A DNA stretch of 52,988 nucleotides from Gnetum montanum (GCA_015680685.1 MNCI01037820.1:714013-767000); one strand, 5' to 3'; counted from the first letter of the stretch, positions 21,837 to 34,039 are shown. Notes: a model not told the origin generated them from the letters alone. Translations and numbers: made by a program.

Positions 21837-24633
21837 ATGCCTCATGTTATGCCTAGTGATAATGGTCCTTCTCGTGGCTCCTCATGCTATAGGTGGGGTT
21901 GTGACTACCTTGTTGCTATGGTTGTTGCTACTTTCAATTTGAATGTAATAATTAATACATTCATGTTCTTCTTCTTGGTCATGGGATTGTGTATGGCCCA
22001 TGCTAGTTTACCAAATTTTTCTAGTATAGGCACCTCCCAAGGACATGTTACAATAGGAAACATTTTATGGGTGTTGACAAACTAGATAGAGAAATATTTG
22101 AGTTTGATATCAAATTTTTTCACTATGTTCTTTAATTACTAGTATTCAGTCATTCTTCTAGCTAAGACCTCTATTACTTCTCTATGATCTTCATATTTAA
22201 CATTGAGGACTCAAGCTCCATGTTAGCAATTTGCAGTTTCTTTTGTGCTTCATAGTGGAGTTTATACTCATTTGCATACAATAAGTATGAGCTTGTAAAT
22301 TATTCCTCTAACTTTGATTGAGATTAATCGATAGTTAGGATCACTAGATTGTTACAACATAGGTTTGCTAACTTCATGTATTTTATGATCTCCTTGATCT
22401 ATAGCTTCTTCATTCTAACTTCTAACTTATTGTAGGTATTGAAATCATCAAAGATTGGTTGCCATGTATCACCTTGAAGTTGTTAGAGGACTTGGTTCAC
22501 CTTCTCCTTAGCCAATTATATCTCCTTCTCATTAATCTCTTTTTGCATGACCACCTAGTTTCTTTATTTATTTTTTATTTTCTCATATTTCAGGGCTTCA
22601 TTTTTTGAAGTGGTAATTTTGATGGCTAATTTTTCTTTGATGGTCCTAATCTCCTTCATGGAGAGATTCCTATTTTCCTCTGCCAACCTACATACATCTA
22701 CATTTACTTTAGTTAACTACTCTAGGAGGTTCTTCAAAAGATTCTTTCATTTTTTCTTTTGTTTTTCTATATTTACCAACCTTCTATTTTCTTTGGCCTA
22801 CTTTCAATTCTTCTTTCTCACTATGGAAAAGTTCTTATTTACTAAATTTAACATTCCTTCTATCAAGGATACATCCCAGGTGGCCTTTTCCTTTTCCATC
22901 TCCACCTCATGTTGTTTGGCCTTTAGTTATTCAAAGGCTTCATATGTGGTAAGGCCTGGATGGTGGAGAGTTGGATCTAATACTTGAGCTTTGAGTTGTG
23001 CAACTTTATTTCTTAATTATTGGTTAATCCTTTTTATCTCCCCAAGTTGCATTTTACAATTATGTGCTTTCCTCTTATCTCTATGAGTGCAAACTAGTTT
23101 GCTATGATGTCTTTGGGCTTATCAAAGATATCTAGGATCAGTGGTCCAACTATTACTAATCTCTCTAACACATCCTCATGTTAGGATGTACTTAGGCCCC
23201 TTAAACTAGCCTCTACAAGCATCTAAATGTTTGAAATAGAAGCAAAATCTACTTTTGGTATTGTAGGAACTTTCAATTCTTTGCCATCTCTAACAACTAC
23301 CAACTCCATAGCTATTTCTTGCCCCTTATGTGGCATGATCATCACCATGGCTCCATTCCCCTCCTCTAATATCATAGAGAACACTGTAACATTGTCCAAG
23401 ATTTCTAACATCTATTTAGAGGGTAAACATACTAAAACTCCTATCATGGGAGGGTTCACTTGGATAATGCCTTCACTTCTTTATGCAAAGAAGAGGTTGA
23501 ATAGATCATCTTGTTACCAGTTGACTATTCATGCAACTTCATTTAGATGGCTAATAATAGGACAATAAACTTCCAAACCTTAGACAAGTACTTCACAAGA
23601 TGCTACCAGTTGCCTAGTTTTAACTCCAAAACTTGGGTTTTTTATTGTTCCTCTTGTTTTTAATGGTGAAGGTGGAAACTCATCTTGAAGCCTACATGAC
23701 ATCTTTTACTTTATCATCTCCTACCATGATGTTGTTGTGGCTCTTCGAAGAACATCATTAAATAGCAAGAAATTCCTTTCTTTTTGCATAATTTTCTAAC
23801 GAGGCATGAAAAAAAAAAGTATCTTATTACCCTTCTCATTTTCTTGAAACATTTCTAAATCTTTAGGAAGACAAGTTATGGCAGGTTAACAAGGAATTTT
23901 CCATTGAGTGCAACATAGGCTTTGACAAAGAAAGATGTGATGTTGTTGGATCATATTATGGGGTTCAAATGGTACATTACAATTTTGAAGTAGATCCTTT
24001 CTGCTTGGGTAAGCACATCATAATCTTTCCAATCAACTCTATAGCATCTTTAAGTCCAATCATTTTTACTCTCAGCATCAAACTATGTTGATACCTATAC
24101 TAGTTTGGTTCCTACATTTAAAATTCCCAAGGCCTCAACAATGGCTTCCACTGAGTTGAAGATGATGATGTTCTTAATTTTGACTGTTGCATCTTCCTAG
24201 AAATTATTCCAAAAGAGATATGTTTTTCCTAAGTACCATTCTCCATTGGTCAAAATGGTAGATCATAAAAAAAGATGCCTGTAGTTGTTCTTGGACCTCT
24301 TGAGATGCAAATTCCAAGAAGGATCTTAAACTTGTCTTTTAATTAACATCAAGCTTTAAATTTTATTTATTTTAATTCTCTCTAGGTAGGTTTTGGTAAG
24401 AGTCTCTTCGAGAGTGGGCCTTTTTCTTAGTGTCTCATCCTACCTTAACTACCCTATTTTAGTTGTGGGAATCTACCTGAAAAATTCCACATCAAGTTCT
24501 TCCATAGTAGGTCTAGTTACAAGTGTGGTTTTAGGCTATTATCCTTGCTTTCATCCATATCCTTATTCTCCATGTGGCTTATTTTCTCTACATTATGATG
24601 AACCACCTACCTCAAAGCTCTTTTAGGTGCCAT
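21837..24633 (-). pseudogene. Long coiled-coil retroelement ORF, diverged third copy
   Basis: From an ATG at 24633 (MAPKRALR) the minus strand reads as a decayed, strongly charged protein with frame changes and many stops, roughly 900 residues if intact. The N-terminal third has EELDVEFFR and RKRPTLEETLTKTYLERI, which I cannot assign. The C-terminal half is coiled-coil with heptad-like repeats (EVEMEKEKATWDVSLIEGML, LAEENRNLSMKEIRTIKEKL). It shares the segment NEALK.E, KEINEKEI, QPIFD, SSYLLYANEYKLH with the copies at 9690-10625 and 48170-49111. A TATA-like CCTATAAATGCAC on the minus strand near 25055-25065 lies about 420 bp upstream. The longest open piece is only about 60 codons. Confidence 0.5.
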
Positions 24634-24639
24634 CTTTAA

Positions 24640-27600
24640 TCACATTAATGATCAAATGTTATTTTCTAAATGATGTTTATAACATTTGACCCTTTATCGT
24701 TCTTACAATTAGCCTTAATTTGAAAAATTTTAGCATTAATGACATTATGTAACTACAATAGATTTTTTGGAGGCTCTAAGGTAGCTAGATTTTCTTAAAC
24801 TTAAGTTATTTTGATTATTTTTAATGTTGACTATCTTAGATGTTCAAAACTTGGGGTTTCTAAAAGTTTTCAAAACATAGATTAAGTGCTTGCATGATGT
24901 AGAGCTTAATCCTAGAAGTTCACAAGTTTTCAAATCATTGAAATCAGAGGTCTAGATTGTAAGATGTTGGTGGTAAAATTCTTTAGCTCTCAAAAATTCC
25001 AAAACGCCTCTTACTCAAAGTGAAAATGATGAAAAGTTTGGTAACCATGGATGTGCATTTATAGGATTTTTGTATCATGTCAATGTTGTTGCATTAATGG
25101 AACTATGTTGATGAAGGGTGTTGAATTAACACTACTACATTAACACTACTAAATTTACTAGTTTTCTTTCAAAATTAAAATAATTTAGATGAATTTTCAT
25201 TGGGTTTTTGACTCAAATTTGAATCAATAGAAGAGTTTAAAAGCTATGAAGACATTTTAGACATTTCATATGAGGTCAGTTGATGAATTGGCATAATTTG
25301 AAAGCTTGAACATGTGAAGGCATGAGGGTTTTTTATTTGAAAAATTAACAAAAACAAGGAGAAAATGATCAAATGATGATCAATAGAAAACACTATATTT
25401 TGTGGACATGTAGAGTTGATTTATGGCTATATCTCTAGAATTTATACAAGCGGATCCTTTCCATAGTAGCCTTTTTTCTAAAATGTCCTTATATAGCCAT
25501 TTCACAGAGTGCTCATTGGCACCTTAGAAATCAAACATTGACAAAGTTCATGTTCCAATATCCAAAAAACTTTTATTATTGAAATCTTGCACTATATTAT
25601 AAAAAACATCAATTGCACAATTGAGCATAGTAGTGAGCTAGAACAGAATGAGAAAGAATTGCATAGATTGAGATGTGAGGTTCCTTATCATGTTTGTAAT
25701 GGATTCCTTGTGTTAGGTGTGATTACAATGATCATCATAACTATTCATTCAAGTTTCAAACCAAGTCTATACCATTTTTTGTGACATCAAATTATGTCAT
25801 CTTAGGTCCATCTCCATGAGATCAACCACAACCACATGAAAATTACATCATTTAACAAGAAAAATTTGGAAACATGCACTAGGTGCATAGAATAATTAGT
25901 TAATTATAATTGTATGAGTTATGAATCTTGACCATTGATTAGAGGAAAGCCTTCAAGCATGGGTCACATGTCTTTGTAGCTCCATAGCCAATTCTAATCC
26001 CATTAGCAATGCACCTTTAGGGATAGATCATATATCTTTCTAATTACATGATGAAACTAGTCTAAGAGACCATGAAATTTTTAAAAGTATCCAACCTTCA
26101 AGCATGGGTCATATATTATTCTAGTGGTACCCCAAGAGTTACTTTGTGTATGTTAATTAATTATTTGTTTTGTTATCCTTATGAGAGGACTATCTTCAGA
26201 CATGGGTCATGTCTTTATAGTGCCATAATAAGGTAGTAACTTTTATAAAGGAGATATTTGCCAAATAATTAAAACATATGTGATAGTATAGGCAAATGAA
26301 CTTGTGGGATCCATAGAGAAAGTTCAAAGAATAAAAAAATTCCCTTAATCTCACACCCTTTTCTAATTCTTCTTGGCCTTGTTTCCATTCTTCGAGCCAT
26401 TAAAAATTTTGGGTAATACCCGACTTTATCTTTGTTATTTTTCTCAAGTCCTTCGAAGCTAAGTAGTTATTAGAATTTTTATGTTTTAAGGTTATGTATC
26501 AAAGAAAGCTAGAAAGCTAAGAAATATAGATGAAAATAGCATTAAAAAGTAAAGTAGAAGGAAATATCCCAAGAGAGAAAGACAGGATTCATATAGAATT
26601 TATGTAGAACATGCCAAAATTGATACAGTTCTTCCCCTTCTCAAGTTATAAATAGAGGCTAAGGACCTCTCTCATAAAAAAATGGAGCATAGTATTTAAG
26701 TATTGAGCAATGAAGTAAGGTCGATCTCCTCAAACTTTTCTTCCTTCTTTTATGCTTCATTTTTTATTCATTTGAGAGGGTATGTTAGTTTCTTCATTCA
26801 AGCTCCATGAAGAGCATCATTCTTGCATTCTTACAACAAATGTTTCTCCCAAATCTAAGCTCTCCCATGGAAAGCCCTAGTTGTTGAAGCCCTCACAATA
26901 TCCCTCATGCACTCATAGAATTCTCTCATTCTCACAACCAAAGCTCTCACAATTTGCACACTCAAATCCTTAACATTCTCTTAAGAATTTATTTAATTTG
27001 AAGGATCTCATGCATCCCAAGGATGCTACATTTTAGTCTCTCATGGTTCATTCATCATGTTTACTTTCTTATTTTTCATACATTAGTTATATTAATATTA
27101 TAATAGTATGTGTTTGTAGCAACATTTATGCACATGTGTTAGCTTGAAAGCCACTCTAAATTTAATGTTTATGTAATGCATATCAATGTTTTTTCCTTTA
27201 ATATGTTAGTTGAATACATATGAAGTTTCTTATGAAGAATATAAGTAGAGATTAAAGGTTTTTTGCATGTTATTTAGGGTTGTATTTATTATAAAGAAGA
27301 GGTAGTCATGAATAACCAATTTTTCATATAAATTTCTTATGTTTGTTAAGCTCAATGTCAAGCTCAAGCCATGTGTATTCTTCATTTCTAAGCACTTCTC
27401 ATATCAAATTAAGCCTCAATTATGTCCTAGTTTTATGTTAAGGCATGTTAATTTTATGTTTCATAGAAATCTTATTTTATATATGTTAAAGGAAGAGTTT
27501 ATTTTGATGTTTAATTGTATGGAAGTGGCCTTCCAAGAATTACAAAAAAAGCCTATAAGGTCCTAGCATATTTCTGAGTATTTTATGTACACAAGCATGT

Positions 27601-27775
27601 CCACTTGGTTACCCAATTCTTATGTTAACCTTTCCTTTCATGGAGAATTTTATTTGCCTCCTTAAATCCATTTTATGTTGCTCATATTTATGTTTATTGC
27701 ATGAATCCTTGCTCATGTTATATAGATGTTAGCTCCACACACTATTTCCAAGTTGAGTCCATCATTGAATTCATC
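24640..27775. other. AT-rich DNA with possible promoter-like motifs, no gene
   Basis: No coding frame is recognised. Minus-strand TATA-like sites lie near 25055-25065 and 25490-25500. A plus-strand TATA box (TTATAAATAGAGGC, about 26645-26658), followed by a T/C-rich leader, suggests an LTR remnant. A motif CTTCAAGCATGGGTCA recurs at 25951, 26096 and (as CTTCAGACATGGGTCA) 26194. Confidence 0.4.
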
Positions 27776-27779
27776 AACT

Positions 27780-29375
27780 CTTCTAGAAATTTATAGCTAC
27801 AAAGCTTTTTATACAACTGTTGGGTATTTCTCCATCCTTCAAAATTTTGTTAAATAATTATGTCAACCAAGAAACTCTTGTATCTCCCAATGCTTTCCAA
27901 GCTTTTATAGAAATGTTATCTAATCCAACAACTTTCCCATTTTTCATCTGTGATAATGCTATCTTTACCTTAGAGAAGGAAAGTTCATTACCCAAACAAA
28001 AATTTGATTCTTCTTCTTGGAGGTCTTCTCTTGAAAATTATTCATTTAATAATTCTTGAAAATAAATTTTTCACCTATTCAATATATTATTATCTTTTAC
28101 TAAAATTCTTTCATTTGCTTCCTTGATGCATTTGACATTATCAATGCTCTTACATTTTTTATTTCTAATTTTTGCCAATTTTTAAATAGATTTTTCTCCT
28201 TCCTTTGTTCCTAATTTCTCATAAAAGTTATCTAAGTCCTTATGTTTTACTTTCGCTACTGTTACGGTTTCCTCCTTCTTTGTCTTCTTGTATATCAGCC
28301 TGTTTTCTTGGCTACTACTTTGCTTCCATACCTTGAAGCATTTTTTCTTATTTTGGATAGCATGTTGCACTTCATCACTCCATCATCATGTTTCCCTTGA
28401 GATGTATCTTGTTCCTTATTTTTCAACCAAAATTTTATTTTCAATTTTCTGAATGTAACTTTCCATTTGCCCCAAATTAAATTTTTAAAGTAATCCAAAT
28501 CCTAGGTTCCTTTACAAAGCAATTGTTCTCTAAATAAGGTGATGTTATCTTCTTTCAAATTCCACAATTTTATGCATTTAGTACCCTTTTCGATGCTACC
28601 ATTAAAGCTTTGTATAGTTAAATCCATGACCATTAGTTAATGCTGAGTTGTAAGGTACTTTCCAAGTATGACCTTGTAGCCTTTACACATGGTCCAATCA
28701 CTTTTGTGCAGCAAGAAATAATCAATTTTTTTTATCCATACCAATGTTGTATCTAATTAATTTTTTTTTCCTCTTCTTAAAATAAATATTTGTGATTGCA
28801 AGGTTACAAACACTTGCAAATTATAGTAGTGAATCTTCCATATCATTATGCTTTCCAAATCCTTATCCTTCATGAATCCTATCATATCATAGATCCAACA
28901 TGATCATTAAAATACCTTCCAATGAAGATGCTTTCTTGTTGGGAAATTTCTTAAAGCATCTAATCCATGGAATTTCAAAAATCCTACTTATGCTAATGAT
29001 GTTAATGATCTTATTTTCAAACATAAGTTTGATGCCCATAATTCGATCACCATGGTGATATACTTGTGCTACTTTATCTTTGACAGATTGATCAACGATG
29101 ATTCCCACTCCATTTTGGTTACTTTCTTTTTCTAAATAGAAGAGTTTATAACCTTCGCCTATATCTTTAGCCCTCTCCATTTTCCATTTTATTTCTTGAA
29201 CCAAGAAAAATAAAAAGTAATTCTAAAAAATAGGTAATTCATACCTTATGCATTATCTATAATCGTTTTTCATAACTTCATCGTATGGCTCATAAGCTTG
29301 ATACCTCTATAGTTCTCATAGTTTTGGATGTCTCCCTTGTTCTCATAGATGGCTATTATAGTGTCTCCTCTATTA
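27780..29375 (-). mobile_element. Decayed RTE-type LINE (endonuclease and start of RT)
   Basis: Read on the minus strand. Endonuclease part (29204-28860): YKLFYLEKESNQNGVGIIVD, VAQVYHHGDRIMGIKLMFEN and INIIS, typical of the RTE/BovB-like APE endonuclease; then GYKVIPGKYLTTQH (about 28690-28640). Linker (28560-28180): WKVTFRKLK, VMKCNMLSKIRKN / MQHAIQNKKKCFKVW, FYEKLGTKEGEK. RT start (28060-27800): a stretch ending in MKNGK-like and WLT.LFNKIL-like words. An out-of-place RT piece (GDTIIAIYENKGDIQNYENY, GIKLMSHTMKL) lies upstream at 29375-29240, before the endonuclease, so two RTE copies or a rearrangement are joined here. Confidence 0.7.
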
Positions 29376-29438
29376 ATGCGAAGTCACTAAATGTGGTTTG
29401 GTTGAGGCCAGACTTGGAATGGGATTTACTAACTCACA

Positions 29439-29987
29439 TTAATCATTAAATACACAAGGGGTTGTACACCACCTTGTTCTTGAGACTCCATTCCATTCTC
29501 TTCTTTCCATCATTCTTTCTCCATTGTTCACCTCATTGCCGGTTGTATCATTAGTGTATATTTTGGTTGACGCATCGTTTTCTTTGTGGTAAATTCTTGT
29601 GGTTAAGACTTTAACTCTTGTTCTAAATGACATTCCCAAAGCCTACAGACTCTTTGAATGCGGGTTTGTCAGGGCATTAAGGGCATGAGCCTACTTTGGG
29701 GAGGACCCACTGGCATTCCTATTTGGTGCATCAGTTAAATTCTTTTCCTTAACATTTTTTGCAATCAACTCTATTTTTTTCATTTCCATCTTGACATCCC
29801 TTTCATCAATGTTATAGTTGTCTCTTTTTCTTCATCCTTCTTATTCGTTCTCATTTTCCATTTTCTCGCTATCGAAGGTTTGAGATTAGTCATGGGGGTC
29901 CTGGTCCAATTTTTTCGATTTTCTCCTAACCCCTACACCTTAGGTAGTCATCATTAGTATATCTCCAGAATCTGCATCAGCCATACC
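29439..29987 (-). pseudogene. Possible antisense ORF of the gag-protease family, copy 1
   Basis: Opposite to the element, a frame from ATG near 29987 (MADADSGDILMM) can be followed, over a few single stops, to a stop at 29439 (ending CVFND). The last 66 codons (29439-29639) are uninterrupted: MGMSFRTRVKVLTTRIYHKE onward. The same frame is visible at 35639-36186 and, on the plus strand, at 51826-52387. Upstream words shared by the copies include LTDAPNR and AHALNALTNPHSKSL. Function unknown. Antisense ORFs between pol and the 3' LTR are known in some Tat-lineage plant elements; homology to those is not shown. Confidence 0.4.
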
Positions 29988-30122
29988 ACAACTCATTCAA
30001 TGCACCTTACACTAAAGTAAGGTATCAACTGCATTGTGATTCATTTACCCTTGCTAATATGTGACTGTGTTGTGTGTGTAGATGACAATCATACAACAAC
30101 GAATTGGACCTAGAGGGAACAC

Positions 30123-30308
30123 TTGGAATGGATCAGTGCTGAAGCAGCTATGCAAGAAGCAAGATCAATGGCATGCTTATGGATGGACAATGAAAGGTGT
30201 AATATTAGCATTGGCAGTGTCAAACTTCTTCTCTCTTTGCTCTTCTCTCTCAACTACCAAATAAGGCCTAAGGTCAATTGTATAAAGTGTTCACTCTTGT
30301 TGTCGTGA
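30123..30308 (+). other. Small sense ORF before the LTR, seen in three copies
   Basis: A 61-codon frame (MEWISAEAAMQEARSMACLW onward) lies about 145 bp before the LTR. Related frames occur at 36324-36509 (61 codons) and at 51503-51742 on the minus strand (79 codons, frame partly shifted), sharing EW.S, AMQ.ARSM and CS.LLS. It overlaps the region facing the antisense ORF. Whether either is translated is open. Confidence 0.25.
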
Positions 30309-30452
30309 ACACCAGTTTTGTCATGTTCTGTAATGATGATTCATTCACATGTCATCCCATTCACCATTAGTTCCATTCAAGTCAATAATCCCATACCTTC
30401 CCAATATTTTATAAGGAACTCGAGGACGTGTTTTTATTCAGTCATGGTGGTA

Positions 30453-31259
30453 TGATGGGACGCGATATTGCATGGGCCATGATATTGCGTCCTTCCCTAT
30501 GATATCGCGTACACGATATCGCAGCCCGCCACTAGTTTTATAAATAAGAGGTGGCTCTCCATTGTTTCTTCATCTATATTTAGACCTTAGCCAAACTCTT
30601 GCCATTTTTCCATTCTAGAGATAGAATAATTTCCATGTGCCTGCAGTAGGAGTCCCAAAGTGAACGGATCTTTATTCGAACAATTCTGTACCTGAGCACA
30701 TAATTGTGTACGGCAATAAAGATGAACTTTTGGATAGACCTTGAAGTGCATGGACTAAGCTAAATAGGAATTTAATTATTATTAATTATTTAAATGCTTT
30801 CTTAAGGACTTAATCTCTCTCAACCCTCAACTCTCATAGTTAAGTGCATTCAGTACGACCACTTTGAGCACGTGCGTTACGCTTGGTAATCCCAGTAACG
30901 AATAGCATTTGGTAATCCCAGTAGTGTTGCATTGGTTCAGGGTGTGAAACGGCAAGTGGGAACGGATACTAATGCTAGGACAATTAAGGATTATTTAGTT
31001 AAAGTTAGTTACTCAGTCTCTTCACCCTTTCCTCTCTTAGCATAGGCGATAAAAACATAAAAGATATAAAAATCACATGCCTCAAGCTTACTTAATCATA
31101 CAACCGTGACAAATACAAGTAAGCTTGGGAGGATAGCGATTGATTAACCTTATGTGTTCCATAAGGCGTGTAGGCACTTAGTCTGCAGAGTTCGACTGGA
31201 TCGCGCGTGTAACGCTTGTATTCATATGGTTGAGTGTAGGGGTACCTTGCCACTCATCA
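30453..31259 (+). mobile_element. 5' (central) LTR of the gag-protease element, 807 bp
   Basis: TGATGGGACGCGATATTG to CTTGCCACTCATCA. U3 has several GATATC/GATATT palindromic motifs and a TATA box (TTTATAAATAAGAGG, near 30537). The R-U5 part has GTAATCCCAGTA repeats. A primer-binding site follows directly. It is roughly 90% identical by eye to the LTR at 36654-37443, apart from a 17-bp indel in the palindrome cluster, which points to an old insertion. Confidence 0.8.
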
Positions 31260-31260
31260 T

Positions 31261-31278
31261 TGGCGCCGTTGCTAGGGA
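31261..31278 (+). other. Primer-binding site, tRNA-Asp type
   Basis: TGGCGCCGTTGCTAGGGA begins 1 bp after the LTR. From memory, the complement of the plant tRNA-Asp 3' end is TGGCGCCGTTGCCGGGGA; 16 of 18 bases agree. The related minus-strand element has a weakened version at 40038-40057. Confidence 0.75.
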
Positions 31279-31404
31279 CTAAGTTGTTTGTGTGCTAAGT
31301 AGAACATAGAAAATCATCCACATCGTTGGGAAGCTTAAAAAACCCTTAAGGTTAATTAGAAGAAAATTTAAACAACGGTCAATAGCACACTAAACTAAAC
31401 TAAG

Positions 31405-33387
31405 ATGTCTTCTTCTCCACACAAAAGCATTTCATCACCTAGGGATCACACAAGAGATAGTCGGCGGTCTAACACATGTAAACCAGATCTGCTAGTTCCT
31501 TAACAATTCAGTGTGGTATATACTCATCATGATGAATATATACCCGACTTGACCTTTGTCTTCCTCCAAGATGAACAACTACGATGGAGAGACTTGGAGG
31601 GTAACATAGTGTTACCTCCAAACAAATTCGTCCCCAACATGCTCCTTCGTGCCCTTGCACGAATTGGCATGACACAATTATACGTTGAGTACACTGCACT
31701 TGATTACAACTCAAGGGACTACCATCCCATAGAAGCGCAACATCAATGGGACTTTCGGCAAGAGAGTTATCACACATCGTTGAAGGGTAAGGGACCCCAT
31801 AACGCTTCACCCTTCATAAGAGAAATTAAGGGTGGTGAACCTATTTCAATAGGTTCTCCACAAAATGATGTTCCCCCTCCTAACGATAGTGAGGAAGTTG
31901 GGTATCAGAACCTTCACTCCACAATTCACAACCCTGGTTTTGATTCCCACAAACACCAAGTGTTTAATGAGGGAATACAAACACAAGATAAGGGTGAGCA
32001 TTTTGATCCTCATCATGATCGAGGTCAAGATCACCGAAGGGAAGGTAAGAAACATCGTCATGGCGATGGTTCTCCTTCCTCTTCCCCTTCATCACACCAT
32101 TCACCCTCCCCTTCAACATCAGGACATAGTCACAAAGAGCCCAACCATGAGGATAAAGGTAAGGATAAGCAAAATGAGAGACCTTGATGAGAGAGTCGAG
32201 AGTGAGGACGAGGGCATTCAAAAGAGTCAAGGCATGGTAGAAGGAAAAGTAGGGAACCACGTAGGCATCACAGACGTCATGAGAGAGATGACCATGATGA
32301 ACCCCTACTAGCAACCTGGAGTATGTTAGACATTATGGAGGCAGTTAGAATACCTACAAGGCATCAAAAAGACAGCAGGATCAAGAGACTAGACATGAAT
32401 AATATCCCACGATTTGAGGGGGGATACAACCCTGATCCATAGAATCACTTACAGGCATTCTATGATGCTTGTGCCTTGCAAAATATTGAAAACAAGTGGT
32501 AGAAGTTAAAGTTGTTTCCTAGGACACTCATAAAAGAAGAAGAAAGTTGGTACGAGTCCTTAGAACCAGAATCTATTAGACGATGGAGTACAATGCTAGA
32601 ATTGTTTAACGATAAATACCAAACATACTCCAGAGTGTCCAACTTGTGTAAGCAGATCCAAGGATGGAAGTAGGGTAATCACGAACCCTTGGATGCTGCC
32701 ATGGGCTGATATTATGCATCGCTACATCATTGCCTGGGCCATGGTTACAGACAACGGGATCAACTACGCCATCTCATAGATGGGCTAAGATATGAAACCA
32801 GGAGAACCCTTGGGACATATGCCCAAGGGAGATTATCAGAAATTAGGTTCCATGACGTTCATAGATTGTTGGAGCAAGTAGCTAAGGAAGAAGGGAAGCT
32901 ACAGAAAAGAGAAAGCACGGAAGAGTATAACTATGATCCTTCCCTCTGAAAGAAGGAAGTAAGATTCTATGAGGAAGAGGATGAGTCACCACTCAAAGAG
33001 TTGGTGAATAGAAAAACCTTGTTGCTTCAAAAGTTAACAACTGAAGTGTTGACTAAGGTAGATCAAATGTGGGACTCCTTAGACAGTAGATTTGAAACCA
33101 TTTTAAAAATCGTAGAGGAGTCTAAGGAATGAAGTAGTGACCATGATAAGAAAAAGAGGAGAGATGCAAACCATGCATGTAACAAGGGTAAGGGAAAAAT
33201 GACTATCATCGATGAGGTTGTGGACTCTGATATGGACAATGATGGTGGATGTGAGATCTACCAGTATGACCATCCAAAGGGATGTTGCCCAATAATCTCA
33301 CATCTACAAGAGTCTAGGATGTATGCACTCAACCCAAGACTTAACAAATGGCAAGCACCCCCGAAGGTTACCTTATCCTCAAGGTAA
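31405..33387 (+). pseudogene. gag of the gag-protease LTR element (about ten in-frame stops)
   Basis: Structural protein of an LTR element. One frame runs from ATG 31405 (MSSSPHKSISSP) to TAA after 33387 with about ten single stops but almost no frame change. The longest open part is 31513-32187 (224 aa). Order: N-terminal domain (FLQDEQLRWRDLEGN, LPPNKFVPNMLLRALARIGM), a His/Ser/Pro-rich hinge (HRREGKKHRHGDGSPSSSPS), Arg-rich stretch, then a retrotransposon-gag core with RFEGGYNPDP, AFYDACALQ, WSTMLELFNDKYQTYSRVSN and LCKQIQGWK, then acidic coiled-coil (LKIVEESKE). No clear CCHC knuckle; CCPI near 33290 is not one. A homologue is on the minus strand at 39904-38290. Confidence 0.8.
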
Positions 33388-34039
33388 CCAAAGGCAGTTC
33401 CACCAACCGTTAACGTATTATCCAAGTGGAACTCTTCCACAACCTATCGACCAACACCAGCAATGGCAATACCCACAGTCATGGGGGATGCCACCGCCTA
33501 GGAAATAATACCCTTACCGATAACCAAACCTGTATGGTTATTACGTGCAGTAGCTGGTTTCTCTAAGTGACTCTATGGGTCACATAACCCCACAATGTCA
33601 CTACCAAGTTCGAGAGTATTTTAGGACTCCTTCTCCTACAAGAGACACACCACGTACATACCATCCTCTGAATCCATCTTCCACTCTTACGCCAATAGTT
33701 CCACTACCACCCGCTCCAACGATGCAAGGGGAACTCCCCACTCAACTGTAGCAAGGTAACACTATGAGAGCTGTAAACCTTCAACCCACTGCTAGTTCTA
33801 ACAATCACACAAAGAGAAGACCTTTCTTCAAAACCAAAAGCCCAAACAAGCTCTGACAACCACAAGTGGTTAAGTCTATGAACGCTCCTCCAAAAAATAA
33901 GGCTTCGGAGCTCCCTTCAAATAAAAAACAGAGCTCAACGCACATGGTTATGTTAACACATACCATCACAAACTGGATAAAGGTGGGCCACCTTCCCAAG
34001 AAACTCTCTGATCCTGGAAATCCCTTAATCTAGCTCCAA

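Larger units (their letters stand above)
29388..30452 (+). mobile_element. Extra 3' internal segment of the gag-protease element, upstream of its 5' LTR
   Basis: This segment matches 35577-36653 along its length, including the polypurine-like AGTCATGGTGGTA just before the LTR. In an ordinary element only host DNA should precede the 5' LTR. Its presence here means that the LTR at 30453-31259 is shared by two element copies in tandem, with the left copy truncated at 29388 against RTE sequence. Confidence 0.7.

Noticed and set aside
27820-28059. 79-codon plus-strand ORF
   Set aside because: Antisense to the RTE RT start, which is recognisable on the minus strand.
31846-32314. Long frames on both strands over the gag hinge (plus 31865-32311, minus 31964-32314)
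   Set aside because: They are shadows of the repetitive His/Ser/Pro/Arg-rich hinge; the gag frame continues through and matches the second gag.
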